A stretch of 64,000 nucleotides of DNA from Galbitalea sp036499165 (lineage in GTDB: Bacteria > Actinomycetota > Actinomycetes > Actinomycetales > Microbacteriaceae). This document shows, piece by piece, positions 25,607 through 34,762 of this stretch. The notes below the pieces were generated by a model that was not told the origin of the DNA, ran no database searches, and saw nothing but the letters and a program-made list of their open reading frames with translations. How positions within the stretch are numbered: the first letter of the stretch is position 1; each line of letters opens with the position of its first letter. Position numbers and translations under genes: made by a program. The stretch covers positions 23,649-87,648 of the forward strand of contig DASYEE010000143.1 in assembly GCA_036499165.1 (NCBI GenBank). The letters run 5' to 3'.

Positions 25607-27254
25607 TCCTGAATCTGACGCGACTGTCGACGCAGAGGCATCCGACCCGAAGCGGCCGTCCGACCACTTCGACTCGCCAGCACCCGAGCCCGGGATCGTG
25701 CAGCCGCGGCTCGGCATCGTCGGATACCTGCGCTTCTTCTGGCGCCAGCTCACCAGCATGCGAACGGCGCTGCTCCTCCTGTTGCTGGTCGCCTTCGCTG
25801 CGGTGCCGGGGTCGCTTGTTCCGCAGACGACCTCAGACCCGAACGGCGTCATCCAGTACAAGGCATCGAACCCGGAGTGGTGGGTGCACACCCTCGAGTT
25901 CCTTGGCGTCTTCAACACCTATTCGTCGGTGTGGTTCTCGGCCATCTACCTGCTGCTGTTCATCTCCCTCGTCGGCTGCATCATCCCGCGCACGATGCAC
26001 CACGCCAAGGCCCTTCGCTCCGCACCACCGAGGACACCGTCGCGGCTCGACAAGCTCGAGGGCTACACGTCGATCGACGCTGGGGACGTGGATGTCGACA
26101 AGGCGATCGGCGCCGCTCGCGCCGTGCTTCGCCGCAGCGGCTATCGCGTGCGTGTGTTCGACGGAGAATCGGTCAGCGCGGAGCGCGGTTACCTTCGTGA
26201 GACCGGCAACCTGGTGTTCCACGTCGCGCTCGTCGGAATCCTCGCGGTTGTCGGGGTCGGCGGCGGCTTCATCTACACGGGGCAGAAAGTCGTGATCGTG
26301 GGGCAGGGCTTCGCGAACACTCTCTCCGACTACGACTCTGTCAGCCCCGGCCGCTGGTTCAATGGCGACGACATGACGCCGTACCAGCTGCTTCTCACCA
26401 AGTTCACGGCGAAGTACGACGACCAGAGCCTGTCGTCCTACGGTGAGGCGATCGACTACACGGCATACGTGCGCACCCGGGAGCCGGGGCGCGGGTGGGA
26501 GAACCAGACCATCAAGGTCAACTCCCCGCTGCACGTCGGCGACACCGACGTCTACCTGCTTGGCAACGGCTACGCGCCGACCCTCACCTTCAGGAACCCC
26601 AAGGGCAAGGTCGTCTCGACCCAGACTGTGCCCTTCCTCTCGCAGGACACGAACCTCACGAGCACCGGGACGATCCGCGTCGCGAACGGCCTCCCGCAGC
26701 AGGTCGCTTTCACCGGCCTGTTCCTGCCGACGAAGTGCGCGCAGGTCGCGTACTGCGGTGCGGGGCTGAGCTCGATTCACCCCGACCTGATCAACCCGTC
26801 GCTCTCGCTGCAGGTCTACGTCGGCGACCTCGGATTCGATAAGGGCAAGCCGATCAACGCGTTCACGCTCGACCCGACCGGGCTCAAGCAGATCGCGGGC
26901 CGCGGCTCTGGCAAGCCCGGGCTGACGCTGAAGCCGGGGCAGACCGTAAAGCTCCCGGACGGTCTCGGCTCGGTCACGTTCGATAAGCACATCGCGCGTT
27001 ACGCATCGCTCGACATCCACCACGACCCGACGCAGATCTGGGTGCTGACCTTCGCCATCCTCGTCTTCCTCGGCCTGATCACGGGCCTCTTCGTGCCGCG
27101 CCGGCGCATGTGGGTGAAGGCCGTGAAGGGGAAGGATGGCGTGAAGCTCGAATACGCGGGCCTCGCCAGGGGTGAGGATGCCCGGTTGAAGGAAGCCGTC
27201 ACCGACCTGGCCCAGAAGCACTCCCAGCTTCTCGGGCTTAACATGAAGCCGTGA
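25581..27254 (+). CDS. resB: Cytochrome c biogenesis protein ResB
   Basis: A 557-residue membrane protein. A ~45-residue charged, Pro/Asp-rich N-terminus precedes TM1 (MRTALLLLLLVAFAAVPGSLVPQ), which carries the ResB start. TM2-TM3 follow, then a long external domain (~residues 250-490) and a last TM near 500 before a basic cytosolic tail. With CcsB it forms the heme export and ligation complex of system II cytochrome c maturation. It overlaps ccdA by 26 bases and ccsB by four, so the operon is tightly coupled. Confidence 0.93.
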   Translation: MARSPRPSDPESDATVDAEASDPKRPSDHFDSPAPEPGIVQPRLGIVGYLRFFWRQLTSMRTALLLLLLVAFAAVPGSLVPQTTSDPNGVIQYKASNPEWWVHTLEFLGVFNTYSSVWFSAIYLLLFISLVGCIIPRTMHHAKALRSAPPRTPSRLDKLEGYTSIDAGDVDVDKAIGAARAVLRRSGYRVRVFDGESVSAERGYLRETGNLVFHVALVGILAVVGVGGGFIYTGQKVVIVGQGFANTLSDYDSVSPGRWFNGDDMTPYQLLLTKFTAKYDDQSLSSYGEAIDYTAYVRTREPGRGWENQTIKVNSPLHVGDTDVYLLGNGYAPTLTFRNPKGKVVSTQTVPFLSQDTNLTSTGTIRVANGLPQQVAFTGLFLPTKCAQVAYCGAGLSSIHPDLINPSLSLQVYVGDLGFDKGKPINAFTLDPTGLKQIAGRGSGKPGLTLKPGQTVKLPDGLGSVTFDKHIARYASLDIHHDPTQIWVLTFAILVFLGLITGLFVPRRRMWVKAVKGKDGVKLEYAGLARGEDARLKEAVTDLAQKHSQLLGLNMKP

Positions 27255-28231
27255 ATCAACCGGATCTCGCAACCTACAGCGTCATCGCCATCTACTCGGC
27301 GATGACGGTCTACGCGATCGCGTTCATCTGCTTCGCCCTCGACCTGGCACGTCGCGCCTCGCTGGCGAAGGGCGCCGCGATTGCACCGGCCGTCCCGCTC
27401 ACGGTGTCGGCAGGCTCCGGCAGCACTGCGCTTCTCGACCGCCCGGATGCGCCGGCGTCCGGCGACCTCGACGGCCCGATTGGCCGCGTGAAGCGCTCAC
27501 GCACGGCGCGTCTCGGGCTGTACTTCACCATCCTCGGCTGGATCCTGCACGTCGGCGGCGATGTGCTTCGCGGCGTTGCGGCCGGGCGGGTCCCGTGGGC
27601 GAACATGTTCGAGTTCTCGGTCACGATGACCGCGATCATCATCGGCGTCTTCCTGTTCGTGCAGTTCTGGCAGGACCTCCTGTTCCTCGGCGTCTACGTC
27701 ACCGGCTTCGTCACCCTGTTCCTCGGGCTGGCGACAACGGAGTACTACGTCGCGGTTTCTCCGCTGCCGCCACCCCTGCAGTCGTACTGGCTGGTGATCC
27801 ACGTCTTCGTCGCGTCTCTCGGCACCGGCTTCTTCGGCCTCGGCGCCGCGCTCTCCGTCGTGCAACTGCTTGCCGCGCGACGGGTGGCGAAGGGACTGCG
27901 GCCGATTCCGGCCATCCCGACGCCGGAGCGCCTCGAGACGTTGGCGTATCGCCTGATCGTCGTCGGATTCGTGTTCTGGTCGTTCACGCTGATCGCCGGT
28001 GCGATCTGGGCAGACCACGCCTGGGGTCGCTACTGGGGTTGGGACACCAAAGAGGTGTGGACCTTCATCATCTGGGTGATCTTCGCCGGGTACATCCACG
28101 CGCGAGCGACACGAGGATGGCGCGGGTCGCGTTCTGCGACGCTCGCGATCATTGGCTTCGGAGCCGTGCTCTTCAACTTCACGATCGTCAACATCTTCTT
28201 CCACGGTCTGCACAGCTACTCCGGCCTGTAG
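27251..28231 (+). CDS. ccsB: Heme exporter/ligase CcsB (ResC/CcsA family)
   Basis: A 326-residue protein with about eight membrane segments. The tryptophan-rich heme-handling loop of the family is clear: WADHAWGRYWGWDTKEVW. Conserved His residues flank it (IHVFVASLGTGFFG and NIFFHGLHSYSGL). The N-terminal ~75 residues include an Ala/Gly-rich cytosolic loop. With ResB it brings heme outward and attaches it to apocytochrome c. It ends the operon. Confidence 0.93.
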   Translation: MNQPDLATYSVIAIYSAMTVYAIAFICFALDLARRASLAKGAAIAPAVPLTVSAGSGSTALLDRPDAPASGDLDGPIGRVKRSRTARLGLYFTILGWILHVGGDVLRGVAAGRVPWANMFEFSVTMTAIIIGVFLFVQFWQDLLFLGVYVTGFVTLFLGLATTEYYVAVSPLPPPLQSYWLVIHVFVASLGTGFFGLGAALSVVQLLAARRVAKGLRPIPAIPTPERLETLAYRLIVVGFVFWSFTLIAGAIWADHAWGRYWGWDTKEVWTFIIWVIFAGYIHARATRGWRGSRSATLAIIGFGAVLFNFTIVNIFFHGLHSYSGL

Positions 28232-28291
28232 GTCGTCGCGGCGTCGTTGGACGCCTAGACGGTTTGTCTTGTTTGGACGTATGATCCAAGC

Positions 28292-28906
28292 GTGACATCC
28301 CCGCCGCCCGCATATCTCTTCGCCATCGGGGAATCGTTTGCGCGGATCCTCGCGCCGCACGGCGAGGTCGTGTTGCACGATGTCGAGACAGACACGATCA
28401 GCGCGATCTGGAACCCGTTGTCACGCAGGGTCGTCGGGGAGCCATCCCTCCTTGCCGAACTCGACCTGGCTGCGGGGGACGTGTTCGGGCCATACCCGAA
28501 GACGCTCGCCGATGGCAGGGCGCTGTCGAGCGTCAGCGCCGTCGTGCGCGACGACAGCGGGGCAGCATCCATGGTTCTCTGCGTCAACGTCGACCGCACG
28601 GCCTTCGAGGCTGCGGCCCGGCTGCTTGCCGCATTCGCCGCGCCGGTCGCCCTGCAGCCGCGCGCCCTGTTCGAGAAGGACTGGGTCGAGGGGCTCAACG
28701 ACCTCGTCGGCGCCTACGTGCGAGAAAGCGGCAGGTCGGTCGACCGCTTCACGCGCGACGACCGGCTCGAAGTGCTTGCCCGAATGGATGCCGCCGGCGT
28801 CTTCGGCAGGCAGAAGGCGGCGCAGACGGTCGCCCGCACGCTCGAGGTGTCGCGGTCGGGGCTGTACACGCTGCTGGCCGAGCTCAGGAAGGAAGCAACC
28901 CCATGA
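28292..28906 (+). CDS. YheO/DauR-like PAS-HTH transcriptional regulator
   Basis: A 204-residue protein. The N-terminal ~115 residues match the YheO-like PAS domain (HGEVVLHDVETDTISAIWNP is a typical stretch). The C-terminal ~65 residues form the linked HTH: LARMDAAGVFGRQKAAQTVARTLEVSRSGLYTLL, seen here as RMDAAGVFGRQKAA and VSRSGLYTLLAELR. Characterised relatives such as DauR control D-amino acid catabolism. The next gene, an aminotransferase, overlaps by four bases (ATGA), so the regulator and enzyme are one unit and the regulator likely senses that enzyme's substrate. Confidence 0.88.
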   Translation: MTSPPPAYLFAIGESFARILAPHGEVVLHDVETDTISAIWNPLSRRVVGEPSLLAELDLAAGDVFGPYPKTLADGRALSSVSAVVRDDSGAASMVLCVNVDRTAFEAAARLLAAFAAPVALQPRALFEKDWVEGLNDLVGAYVRESGRSVDRFTRDDRLEVLARMDAAGVFGRQKAAQTVARTLEVSRSGLYTLLAELRKEATP

Positions 28907-30033
28907 CGACGCTCCCGCACTTTCGGCTCGAAACCTACTTCGAGAAGTGGGAGTTTTCGGCGAAATATCACCTCACGGCGTCGGATGCGCAGACCATGTC
29001 CGTTCGCGAACTGCTCGAGCTGGCGGATGCCGACGGCCGCCGTCGCTGGGACGAGCTGACCCTGGCGTACACGGAGACGCGCGGGATGCCCGAGCTGCGC
29101 CAGGCGATCGCAGCGACCTACGACCACCTGGCGGCCGACGACATCCTCTGCTTCGCGGGGGCGGAAGAGGTGCTGTATCTCGCTCCCCAGGCGATCCTCG
29201 GGCCGGACGACCATGCCGTCGTGATGACACCCAACTACCAGGCCGCCGAGACGATTCCGCTGGCGATCTCTGCGGTCACCGGCGTCGCCCTCCGAGAGGA
29301 GGACGACTGGGCGCTCGATGTCGACGCGATCGAGGCGGCGCTGCGACCGAATACGAAGCTCGTGTCGGTGAACTTCCCGAACAATCCGACCGGGGCGGTG
29401 CCCGGGGTCGACGAGTGGCTTCGGCTGGTCCGGCTCTGCGACGAACGCGGCATCACCCTCCTGAGCGACGAGGTCTACCGCGGACTGGAACGGGATGCCA
29501 CCGCCGCGCTTCCCCAGGCCGCCGACCTTTCAGCCACCGCGGTTTCCGTTGGCGTCATGTCGAAGGCTTACGGGCTGCCTGGGCTCCGGATCGGCTGGAT
29601 CGCCACCCGCGACCACGCGCTGCTCGAGCGGATCGCCCGCGCAAAGGACTACACGACCATCTGCAACTCGGCGCCGAGTGAGGTGCTCGCGCTGATCGCA
29701 CTGCGGGCGCGGGAGCAGGTAATCGAACGCAACCGGGGGATCGTCGCCGCAAACATCCCCCAGTTCGACGCGTTCTTCGCGCGGCACCCGGACCTGTTCG
29801 AGTGGCGGGCGCCGGATGGCGGTTGCGTCGCGTTCCCGCGGTACCTCGGCGGCGACGGCGTCGAAAGGATGTGCGCAGACCTCGTCGAGGAGGCCGGCGT
29901 GCTGCTGCTGCCGGCGAGCCTGTATGCGTCGGAGCTCACCGCGACGCCGACGGACCGGTTCCGCATCGGCGTCGGGCGCCTTGACCCTGCGCCGGCTCTC
30001 GCCGCCTGGGATGCGTGGCTCGCGAGGCGCTGA
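28903..30033 (+). CDS. PLP-dependent aminotransferase, class I/II
   Basis: A 376-residue fold-type I aminotransferase. The PLP lysine is in VGVMSKAYGLPGLRIGW, the Asn-Pro pair in VSVNFPNNPTGAVP, and the Asp/Tyr in LLSDEVYRGLE. The Arg for the carboxylate is in DRFRIGVGR. Size and motifs fit the aspartate/aromatic aminotransferase group; substrate is not determined. The four-base overlap with the YheO-like regulator gene suggests a role in catabolism of one amino acid. A repeat with CTACTCGACC ends follows. Confidence 0.9.
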   Translation: MTTLPHFRLETYFEKWEFSAKYHLTASDAQTMSVRELLELADADGRRRWDELTLAYTETRGMPELRQAIAATYDHLAADDILCFAGAEEVLYLAPQAILGPDDHAVVMTPNYQAAETIPLAISAVTGVALREEDDWALDVDAIEAALRPNTKLVSVNFPNNPTGAVPGVDEWLRLVRLCDERGITLLSDEVYRGLERDATAALPQAADLSATAVSVGVMSKAYGLPGLRIGWIATRDHALLERIARAKDYTTICNSAPSEVLALIALRAREQVIERNRGIVAANIPQFDAFFARHPDLFEWRAPDGGCVAFPRYLGGDGVERMCADLVEEAGVLLLPASLYASELTATPTDRFRIGVGRLDPAPALAAWDAWLARR

Positions 30034-30069
30034 CGGAGCGCCGTCGGCTCCTCGGGGTATTTCGTGCGT

Positions 30070-30170
30070 TGGTCTCGATAACGCCGGCTTCGCGCGGCTA
30101 CTCGACCAGCGAGGTCTCGCGCGGCTACTCGACCGGCGAGGTCTCGCGTGGCTACTCGACCGGCGAGGTG
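30070..30170. repeat. Palindrome family element with 27-bp tandem right ends, at menC 3' end
   Basis: The TTGGTCTCGATAACGCC centre is followed by three CTACTCGACC ends at 30098, 30125 and 30152, an exact 27-bp period. The third copy contains the menC stop codon. No left arm GGTCGAGTAG is present, so this is a half element. Confidence 0.88.
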
Positions 30171-31150
30171 GCGAGCACCGCGTGAACGCGGCCGAGGCGC
30201 CCCAGCCACCACTCGGTGCGCTCGTCGCTCGCGGCATGACGCTCCAGCAGGTCGTCGCTGACATCGACCCGACGCACGTCGATCTGGCCGTCGATCGGCG
30301 CTAGCGGCGCATCCGTCACGTCTGCGGCGAGGAGGGCAGCGGTGCCGAGTCCGCAGTCGTATTGCAGGCCCGGTACACCCGCCGCGAGGTGCGCGCCCAT
30401 CGAGAGTCCGACCGACGTGTCGATCGCGCTCGAAACGACGACAGGCAGGCCCGCCGCAGCGACAATCCGAAGCGCTCGATCGATGCCCCCGAGCGGCTGC
30501 GCCTTGATGATAAGGATGTCTGCGGCACTGGCGCGCGCCACCGCCAGTGGATCGTCGGCCTTGCGCACGCTTTCGTCCGCAGCGATCGGGATCCCCATGT
30601 ATTTCACGCGCTTGCGGATCTGCGCCAGCTCATCGACCGTCTCACAGGGCTGCTCTACGTACTCGAGGTCGTATTCGGCGAGGGAGTGGATCGCGTGCTC
30701 GGCCTCGTCGAGGTTCCAGCTGGCGTTCGCGTCGATGCGAATGCGGCCGTCTGGCCCGAGCAGCTCGCGCACGGCTGCGACCCTGGCGACGTCATCCGCG
30801 AGGGACTGGCCCTGCTCCGCGACCTTGACCTTGACTGTCCTGCAGCCCGGGTACCTGGCGAGGATCTCGGCGATCCGCTCAGGCGCGACGGCGGGCAGCG
30901 TCGCGTTGACGTGGATCCGCGTCGGCGCACCCGCAGGCAGCTCCGGGGTGCGCCAGCCAAAGTCGATCGCGGCGGCGAGCCATGCCGCGGCCTCAGCGTC
31001 GCCGTACTCGAGGAAGGGCGAAAACTCGGTCCATCCCACCGGTCCGTGGAGAAGCAGCGCCTCCCTTGTCTCGATGCCACGGAATCGTGTTGACAACGGG
31101 AGAGAAACCACTCGCGCCGTCGCGAGCAGCTCTGCGAGAGGCGGGAGCAT
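30152..31150 (-). CDS. menC: o-Succinylbenzoate synthase
   Basis: A 332-residue enolase-superfamily enzyme. The catalytic Lys is in VKVKVAEQG, metal ligands are in RIDANASWN, EYVEQPCE and AADESV, and the second Lys is in IIKAQPLGG. It dehydrates SHCHC to o-succinylbenzoate in menaquinone synthesis. It is divergent from the menB-menE-menA group. Its last residues (ATSPVE-stop) are encoded by the dispersed repeat, whose GGTCGAGTAG sequence gives VE and the TAG stop. Confidence 0.93.
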   Translation of the reverse strand: MLPPLAELLATARVVSLPLSTRFRGIETREALLLHGPVGWTEFSPFLEYGDAEAAAWLAAAIDFGWRTPELPAGAPTRIHVNATLPAVAPERIAEILARYPGCRTVKVKVAEQGQSLADDVARVAAVRELLGPDGRIRIDANASWNLDEAEHAIHSLAEYDLEYVEQPCETVDELAQIRKRVKYMGIPIAADESVRKADDPLAVARASAADILIIKAQPLGGIDRALRIVAAAGLPVVVSSAIDTSVGLSMGAHLAAGVPGLQYDCGLGTAALLAADVTDAPLAPIDGQIDVRRVDVSDDLLERHAASDERTEWWLGRLGRVHAVLATSPVE

Positions 31151-31294
31151 GCCCCCAGTCTGTCACCGACCTCAGCGCACGTCTCCCAGCCGTTTTGCCG
31201 CGGCCGGGCCGAGAATCATCCTTTCGGAGGTTTTGCGGTGCGGCGCCCGGCTGTCACAGTTGTTGTGACAGGACGCGTGGACAGGGGAGGCGAC

Positions 31295-31627
31295 ATGTCG
31301 AGTGTGCATCGCGCGCGGGTGCGACCCGACCCACGCCACGGCTATCGACCGGGCACGCTGCTGGGTGTGCTGTCTGCGTTCGCCTCCGTCCTCACGATCG
31401 TGCTCGTTAGTGTCGGGATCACACAGTCCATGCTCGGCCAGTTCGAGACCGGGACGAGCCTTGCGTACTTCTCCGTTGGCACATCCGTTGTCGGAGTACT
31501 CGGGGGCATCGCGGCCATCGTGCTCGATCGAGGGCGGGGCTGGGGCGTGATCGCGATCATCCTGGGGCTGGCGGCCGACCCGCTCATCCTTACCCGGGTT
31601 TTGGACTGGATCGGCGGCCTAGGCTAG
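31295..31627 (+). CDS. Hypothetical small membrane protein
   Basis: A 110-residue protein. After a basic N-terminus (VHRARVRPDPRHGYRPG) it has three hydrophobic segments: LLGVLSAFASVLTIVLVSVG, FSVGTSVVGVLGGIAAIVL and WGVIAIILGLAADPLI. GGGGAGG stands before the ATG at 31295; the frame is open further up but without a binding site. It starts the menB strand and lies only four bases before menB, so it may be co-transcribed. Resembles the DUF4190-like small membrane proteins in layout; function unknown. Confidence 0.7.
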   Translation: MSSVHRARVRPDPRHGYRPGTLLGVLSAFASVLTIVLVSVGITQSMLGQFETGTSLAYFSVGTSVVGVLGGIAAIVLDRGRGWGVIAIILGLAADPLILTRVLDWIGGLG

Positions 31628-31631
31628 CCGC

Positions 31632-32522
31632 ATGAGCGCTTTCGTCTCCGAGCTGTTCGACTCGAGTGCATGGGTCGATGTGCCCGGCTTCGACGGGCTC
31701 ACCGACATCACGTACCACCACGACACCACCGGCCGCATTGCCCGCGTCGCCTTCAACCGGCCGGAGGTGCGCAACGCCTTCCGGCCCCACACGGTCGATG
31801 AGCTCTACCGCGCGCTCGACGATGCTCGGCAGAATTCGCGCATCGGCGTCGTGCTGTTGACCGGCAATGGCCCGAGCGAAAAGGATGGCGGGTGGGCGTT
31901 CTGTTCTGGCGGCGACCAGCGCATCCGCGGGCGCGACGGCTACCAGTACGCGGATGGCACCGTTAGCACGGGTCGCCTGCACATCCTCGAGGTGCAACGA
32001 CTAATCCGGTTCATGCCGAAGGTCGTCATCGCGGTGATCCCCGGGTGGGCCGCCGGCGGCGGCCACTCGCTGCACGTCGTCTGCGACCTCTCGATCGCCA
32101 GCCTCGAACACGGCAAGTTCAAGCAGACCGATGCCGACGTCGGGTCGTTCGACGCGGGTTACGGCAGCGCATACTTCGCCCGGCAGGTTGGCCAGAAGTT
32201 CGCCCGGGAGGTCTTCTTCCTCGCCCGCGAGTACTCGGCAGAACGCGCGCTTTCAGCCGGCGCGATCAATGCCGCGGTTCCTCACGCCGAGCTGGAGAAG
32301 ACGGCCATCGAGTGGGCGAACACGATCCTCGGGAAGTCGCCGACGGCCATCCGGATGCTGAAATTCGCCTTCAACGCGGTGGACGACGGGCTCGTCGGGC
32401 AACAGGTGTTCGCCGGGGAGGCGACGAGACTCGCCTACGGCACCGACGAGGCGGTCGAGGGTCGCGACGCGTTCCTCGAGAAGCGCGAGCCCGACTGGTC
32501 GCCCTACCCCTGGCAGTTCTAG
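31632..32522 (+). CDS. menB: 1,4-Dihydroxy-2-naphthoyl-CoA synthase
   Basis: A 296-residue crotonase-fold protein. NRPEVRNAFRPHTVDEL and the extended loop SGGDQRIRGRDGY are MenB-specific; the oxyanion region is AVIPGWAAGGGHSLH, and the catalytic Asp/Tyr area is VGSFDAGYGSAYFARQVGQ. It cyclises o-succinylbenzoyl-CoA. It sits upstream of menE and menA on the same strand. Confidence 0.95.
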   Translation: MSAFVSELFDSSAWVDVPGFDGLTDITYHHDTTGRIARVAFNRPEVRNAFRPHTVDELYRALDDARQNSRIGVVLLTGNGPSEKDGGWAFCSGGDQRIRGRDGYQYADGTVSTGRLHILEVQRLIRFMPKVVIAVIPGWAAGGGHSLHVVCDLSIASLEHGKFKQTDADVGSFDAGYGSAYFARQVGQKFAREVFFLAREYSAERALSAGAINAAVPHAELEKTAIEWANTILGKSPTAIRMLKFAFNAVDDGLVGQQVFAGEATRLAYGTDEAVEGRDAFLEKREPDWSPYPWQF

Positions 32523-32556
32523 TGCTCCTTCTGAACTCGTCGCAAGGTGGGGCAGG

Positions 32557-33678
32557 GTGACTCGGGGTTTGCGGGTGGTCGCGCCGGAGGCGGCTGGGGT
32601 GCTGGTTGCGCTGCGCGCGGCGCTCGGCGGCAGCGGGCCAGCTGTGCTGGTCGGCGCCCAGCAGGATGTCCCGGCCGAGGTCGCCCGACGGATCGCGCTC
32701 GTCGTCGAGACCAGCGGCTCCACCGCGAGCCCCAAGCGCGTGGCCCTCAGCTCTGATGCGCTGCTGGCAAGCGCTGCGGCATCCGCGTCGGCCATCGGCG
32801 GCCACGGCCAGTGGCTGCTCGCCCTCCCGGTGCACTACATCGCCGGACTCAACGTGCTGGTGCGCTCGATCGCGGGGGAGACGGAGCCTGTCATCCTGGG
32901 CGGCGGATCGTTCGATCCTGTCGCTTTTGCCGAGGCTGCGGCATCCATGGATGGCGATCTCAGATTCACCTCGGTCGTGCCTGCGCAGCTGTCGCGACTG
33001 CTCGAGACGCCGTCCGCGCTGCCTGCGCTGCAACGATTCGATCGGATTCTCGTCGGTGGCCAGTCCACCCCCGCGCCGCTGCTGGAGCAGGCAGCGGCCT
33101 TCGGCATCCGGCTGACCCGCACCTACGGATCGAGCGAGACCAGCGGCGGCTGCGTCTACGACGGCGTACCGATCGGAAACACCGAAGCGCGGATTCACGA
33201 CGGCCAGGTCGAGCTGGCCGGAGCCGTTCTCGCGGACGGCTACCTTGGCGACGACGAGCGAACGGATGCCGCGTTTTGGAGCGACTCCGGTCAGCGCTGG
33301 TACCGCACGGGCGACACCGGCAGCATCGACGACGGCGTGCTGCGCGTCACCGGCCGGCTCGACGACGTGATCATCTCCGGGGGAGTGAAGGTGTCCCTCG
33401 CCGAGGTCGAGCGGTTCGTGCGCTCGTTGCCGGGCCAGACGGATGCCGTGGTCACCCGCGAGGCCAGCGAGCGCTGGGGAGAAGTGCCGGTGGTCATCAC
33501 GTCGGTCGACCTCGCCCTCGACCAGGTGCGCGAATCGGTCGGCGAAGCACTGGGGGCTGCCGCCGCGCCCGCCCGGGTGATCGTCGTGAGCCAGCTTCCC
33601 ATGCTGTCCTCCGGCAAACCCGACCGTGTGAGACTCCGGGTGCTGGTCGAGGATGCCGTGCCCGGCGAGAGCGCTTAG
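32557..33678 (+). CDS. menE: o-Succinylbenzoate-CoA ligase
   Basis: A 373-residue AMP-forming ligase, shorter than most family members (~450), as usual for actinobacterial MenE with a reduced N-terminal domain. The phosphate loop is VETSGSTASPKRVALS, the adenylate region YGSSETSGGC, the hinge YRTGDTGS, and the C-terminal motif VKVSLAEVER with the swivel. It activates o-succinylbenzoate with ATP and CoA. The start is a GTG at 32557, 34 bases after menB. Confidence 0.92.
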   Translation: MTRGLRVVAPEAAGVLVALRAALGGSGPAVLVGAQQDVPAEVARRIALVVETSGSTASPKRVALSSDALLASAAASASAIGGHGQWLLALPVHYIAGLNVLVRSIAGETEPVILGGGSFDPVAFAEAAASMDGDLRFTSVVPAQLSRLLETPSALPALQRFDRILVGGQSTPAPLLEQAAAFGIRLTRTYGSSETSGGCVYDGVPIGNTEARIHDGQVELAGAVLADGYLGDDERTDAAFWSDSGQRWYRTGDTGSIDDGVLRVTGRLDDVIISGGVKVSLAEVERFVRSLPGQTDAVVTREASERWGEVPVVITSVDLALDQVRESVGEALGAAAAPARVIVVSQLPMLSSGKPDRVRLRVLVEDAVPGESA

Positions 33679-33700
33679 GACCAGTCAGTAGGATTCACCC

Positions 33701-34762
33701 GTGGCAAAGAACAAGCAGCAGCGGCTCGATCCGAACAAAGTCGAAAAGGTCGAGGTTCCTGCGCGACTCGAACCGAGCGCCCGCATCCCGCAGGAGGCCA
33801 GGTCGACGGGGCCCACCCCACCCGGGCGTGGCCGCAACGGCAAAAGCGGACGGCCGGGTGGTCGCCCGCCGTCGGCTCCCAAGATCAAGAAGGCCGGGGC
33901 GCGGGATTGGATCGCGGGTGCGCGGCTTCGCACGCTTCCCCTGTCGATCGCCCCGGTGATCCTCGGTACGGCCGCAGCTCACGTCACGCTTCAGCCGTGG
34001 CTCTGGTTGAACGCCAGCCTCGCGCTGGCTGTCGCGGTATTGCTGCAGATCGGCGTCAACTACGCCAACGACTACTCGGATGGCGTGCGTGGCACCGACA
34101 AGTACCGTCTCGGCCCGTCGCGCCTGACGGGTTCCGGCGCGGCTCGCCCGCGCACGGTCCTGACCGTTGCGCTCACGTTCTTCGTGCTGGCGGCCGCGGC
34201 CGGAGTCGGCCTGACCGTGATCACCGGACAGTACTGGCTGCTCGCCGTCGGCGCCGCCTGCATCGTCGCCGGGTACTTCTACACGGGCGGCAAGCGCCCT
34301 TACGGCTACTACGGCCTCGGTGAGCTCTTCGTCTTCATCTTCTTCGGACTCGTCGCCACCGCCGGCACGACCTACGTGCAGCTGAAGACCGTGAACTTCG
34401 AGAGCTGGCTGAGCGGTGTCGCCGTCGGGTTGATCGCCTGTGCCGTGCTGATGGTCAACAACATCCGCGATCGCCCACAGGACAAGCTCGCGGGCAAGCG
34501 GACCCTGGCCGTGCTCATCGGCGACCGTGCGTCGCGCGTGGTGTTCGCGGTGTTCATGCTCCTGCCGTACGTGCTCGTGATCTACTTCGTGATCACCCAG
34601 GCCAACGGTTACCTGACCTATTTCGCGCTCCTGCTCACCGCACCATCGGTGCTGATCGCGCTCACCGCGAAGACGCCGAAGGAGCTGATTCTCGCTCTGC
34701 AGCTCGCGAGCCTCAGCGCGTTGGCGTTCTCGCTAATTCTCGGCTTCGCGATGGTTGTCTAG
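33701..34762 (+). CDS. menA: 1,4-Dihydroxy-2-naphthoate polyprenyltransferase
   Basis: A 353-residue UbiA-type prenyltransferase with eight or nine membrane segments. The first Asp-rich motif is NYANDYSDGVRGTD; the second is NNIRDRPQDKLAGKRTLAV. The mature start pattern GARLRTLPLSIAPVILG appears only at residue ~70, so the protein has an unusual ~65-residue Lys/Arg/Pro-rich cytosolic N-terminal extension (KNKQQRLDPNKVEKVEV... RGRNGKSGRPGGRPPS). It joins the naphthoate ring to the polyprenyl chain. Its 3' end overlaps the convergent DUF4229 gene by 30 bases. Confidence 0.93.
   Translation: MAKNKQQRLDPNKVEKVEVPARLEPSARIPQEARSTGPTPPGRGRNGKSGRPGGRPPSAPKIKKAGARDWIAGARLRTLPLSIAPVILGTAAAHVTLQPWLWLNASLALAVAVLLQIGVNYANDYSDGVRGTDKYRLGPSRLTGSGAARPRTVLTVALTFFVLAAAAGVGLTVITGQYWLLAVGAACIVAGYFYTGGKRPYGYYGLGELFVFIFFGLVATAGTTYVQLKTVNFESWLSGVAVGLIACAVLMVNNIRDRPQDKLAGKRTLAVLIGDRASRVVFAVFMLLPYVLVIYFVITQANGYLTYFALLLTAPSVLIALTAKTPKELILALQLASLSALAFSLILGFAMVV

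Noticed and set aside
30090..30170. 27-bp repeat as a coding minisatellite of menC
   Set aside because: Only the last copy is inside menC; the others lie past the stop and the same sequence family occurs between unrelated genes.
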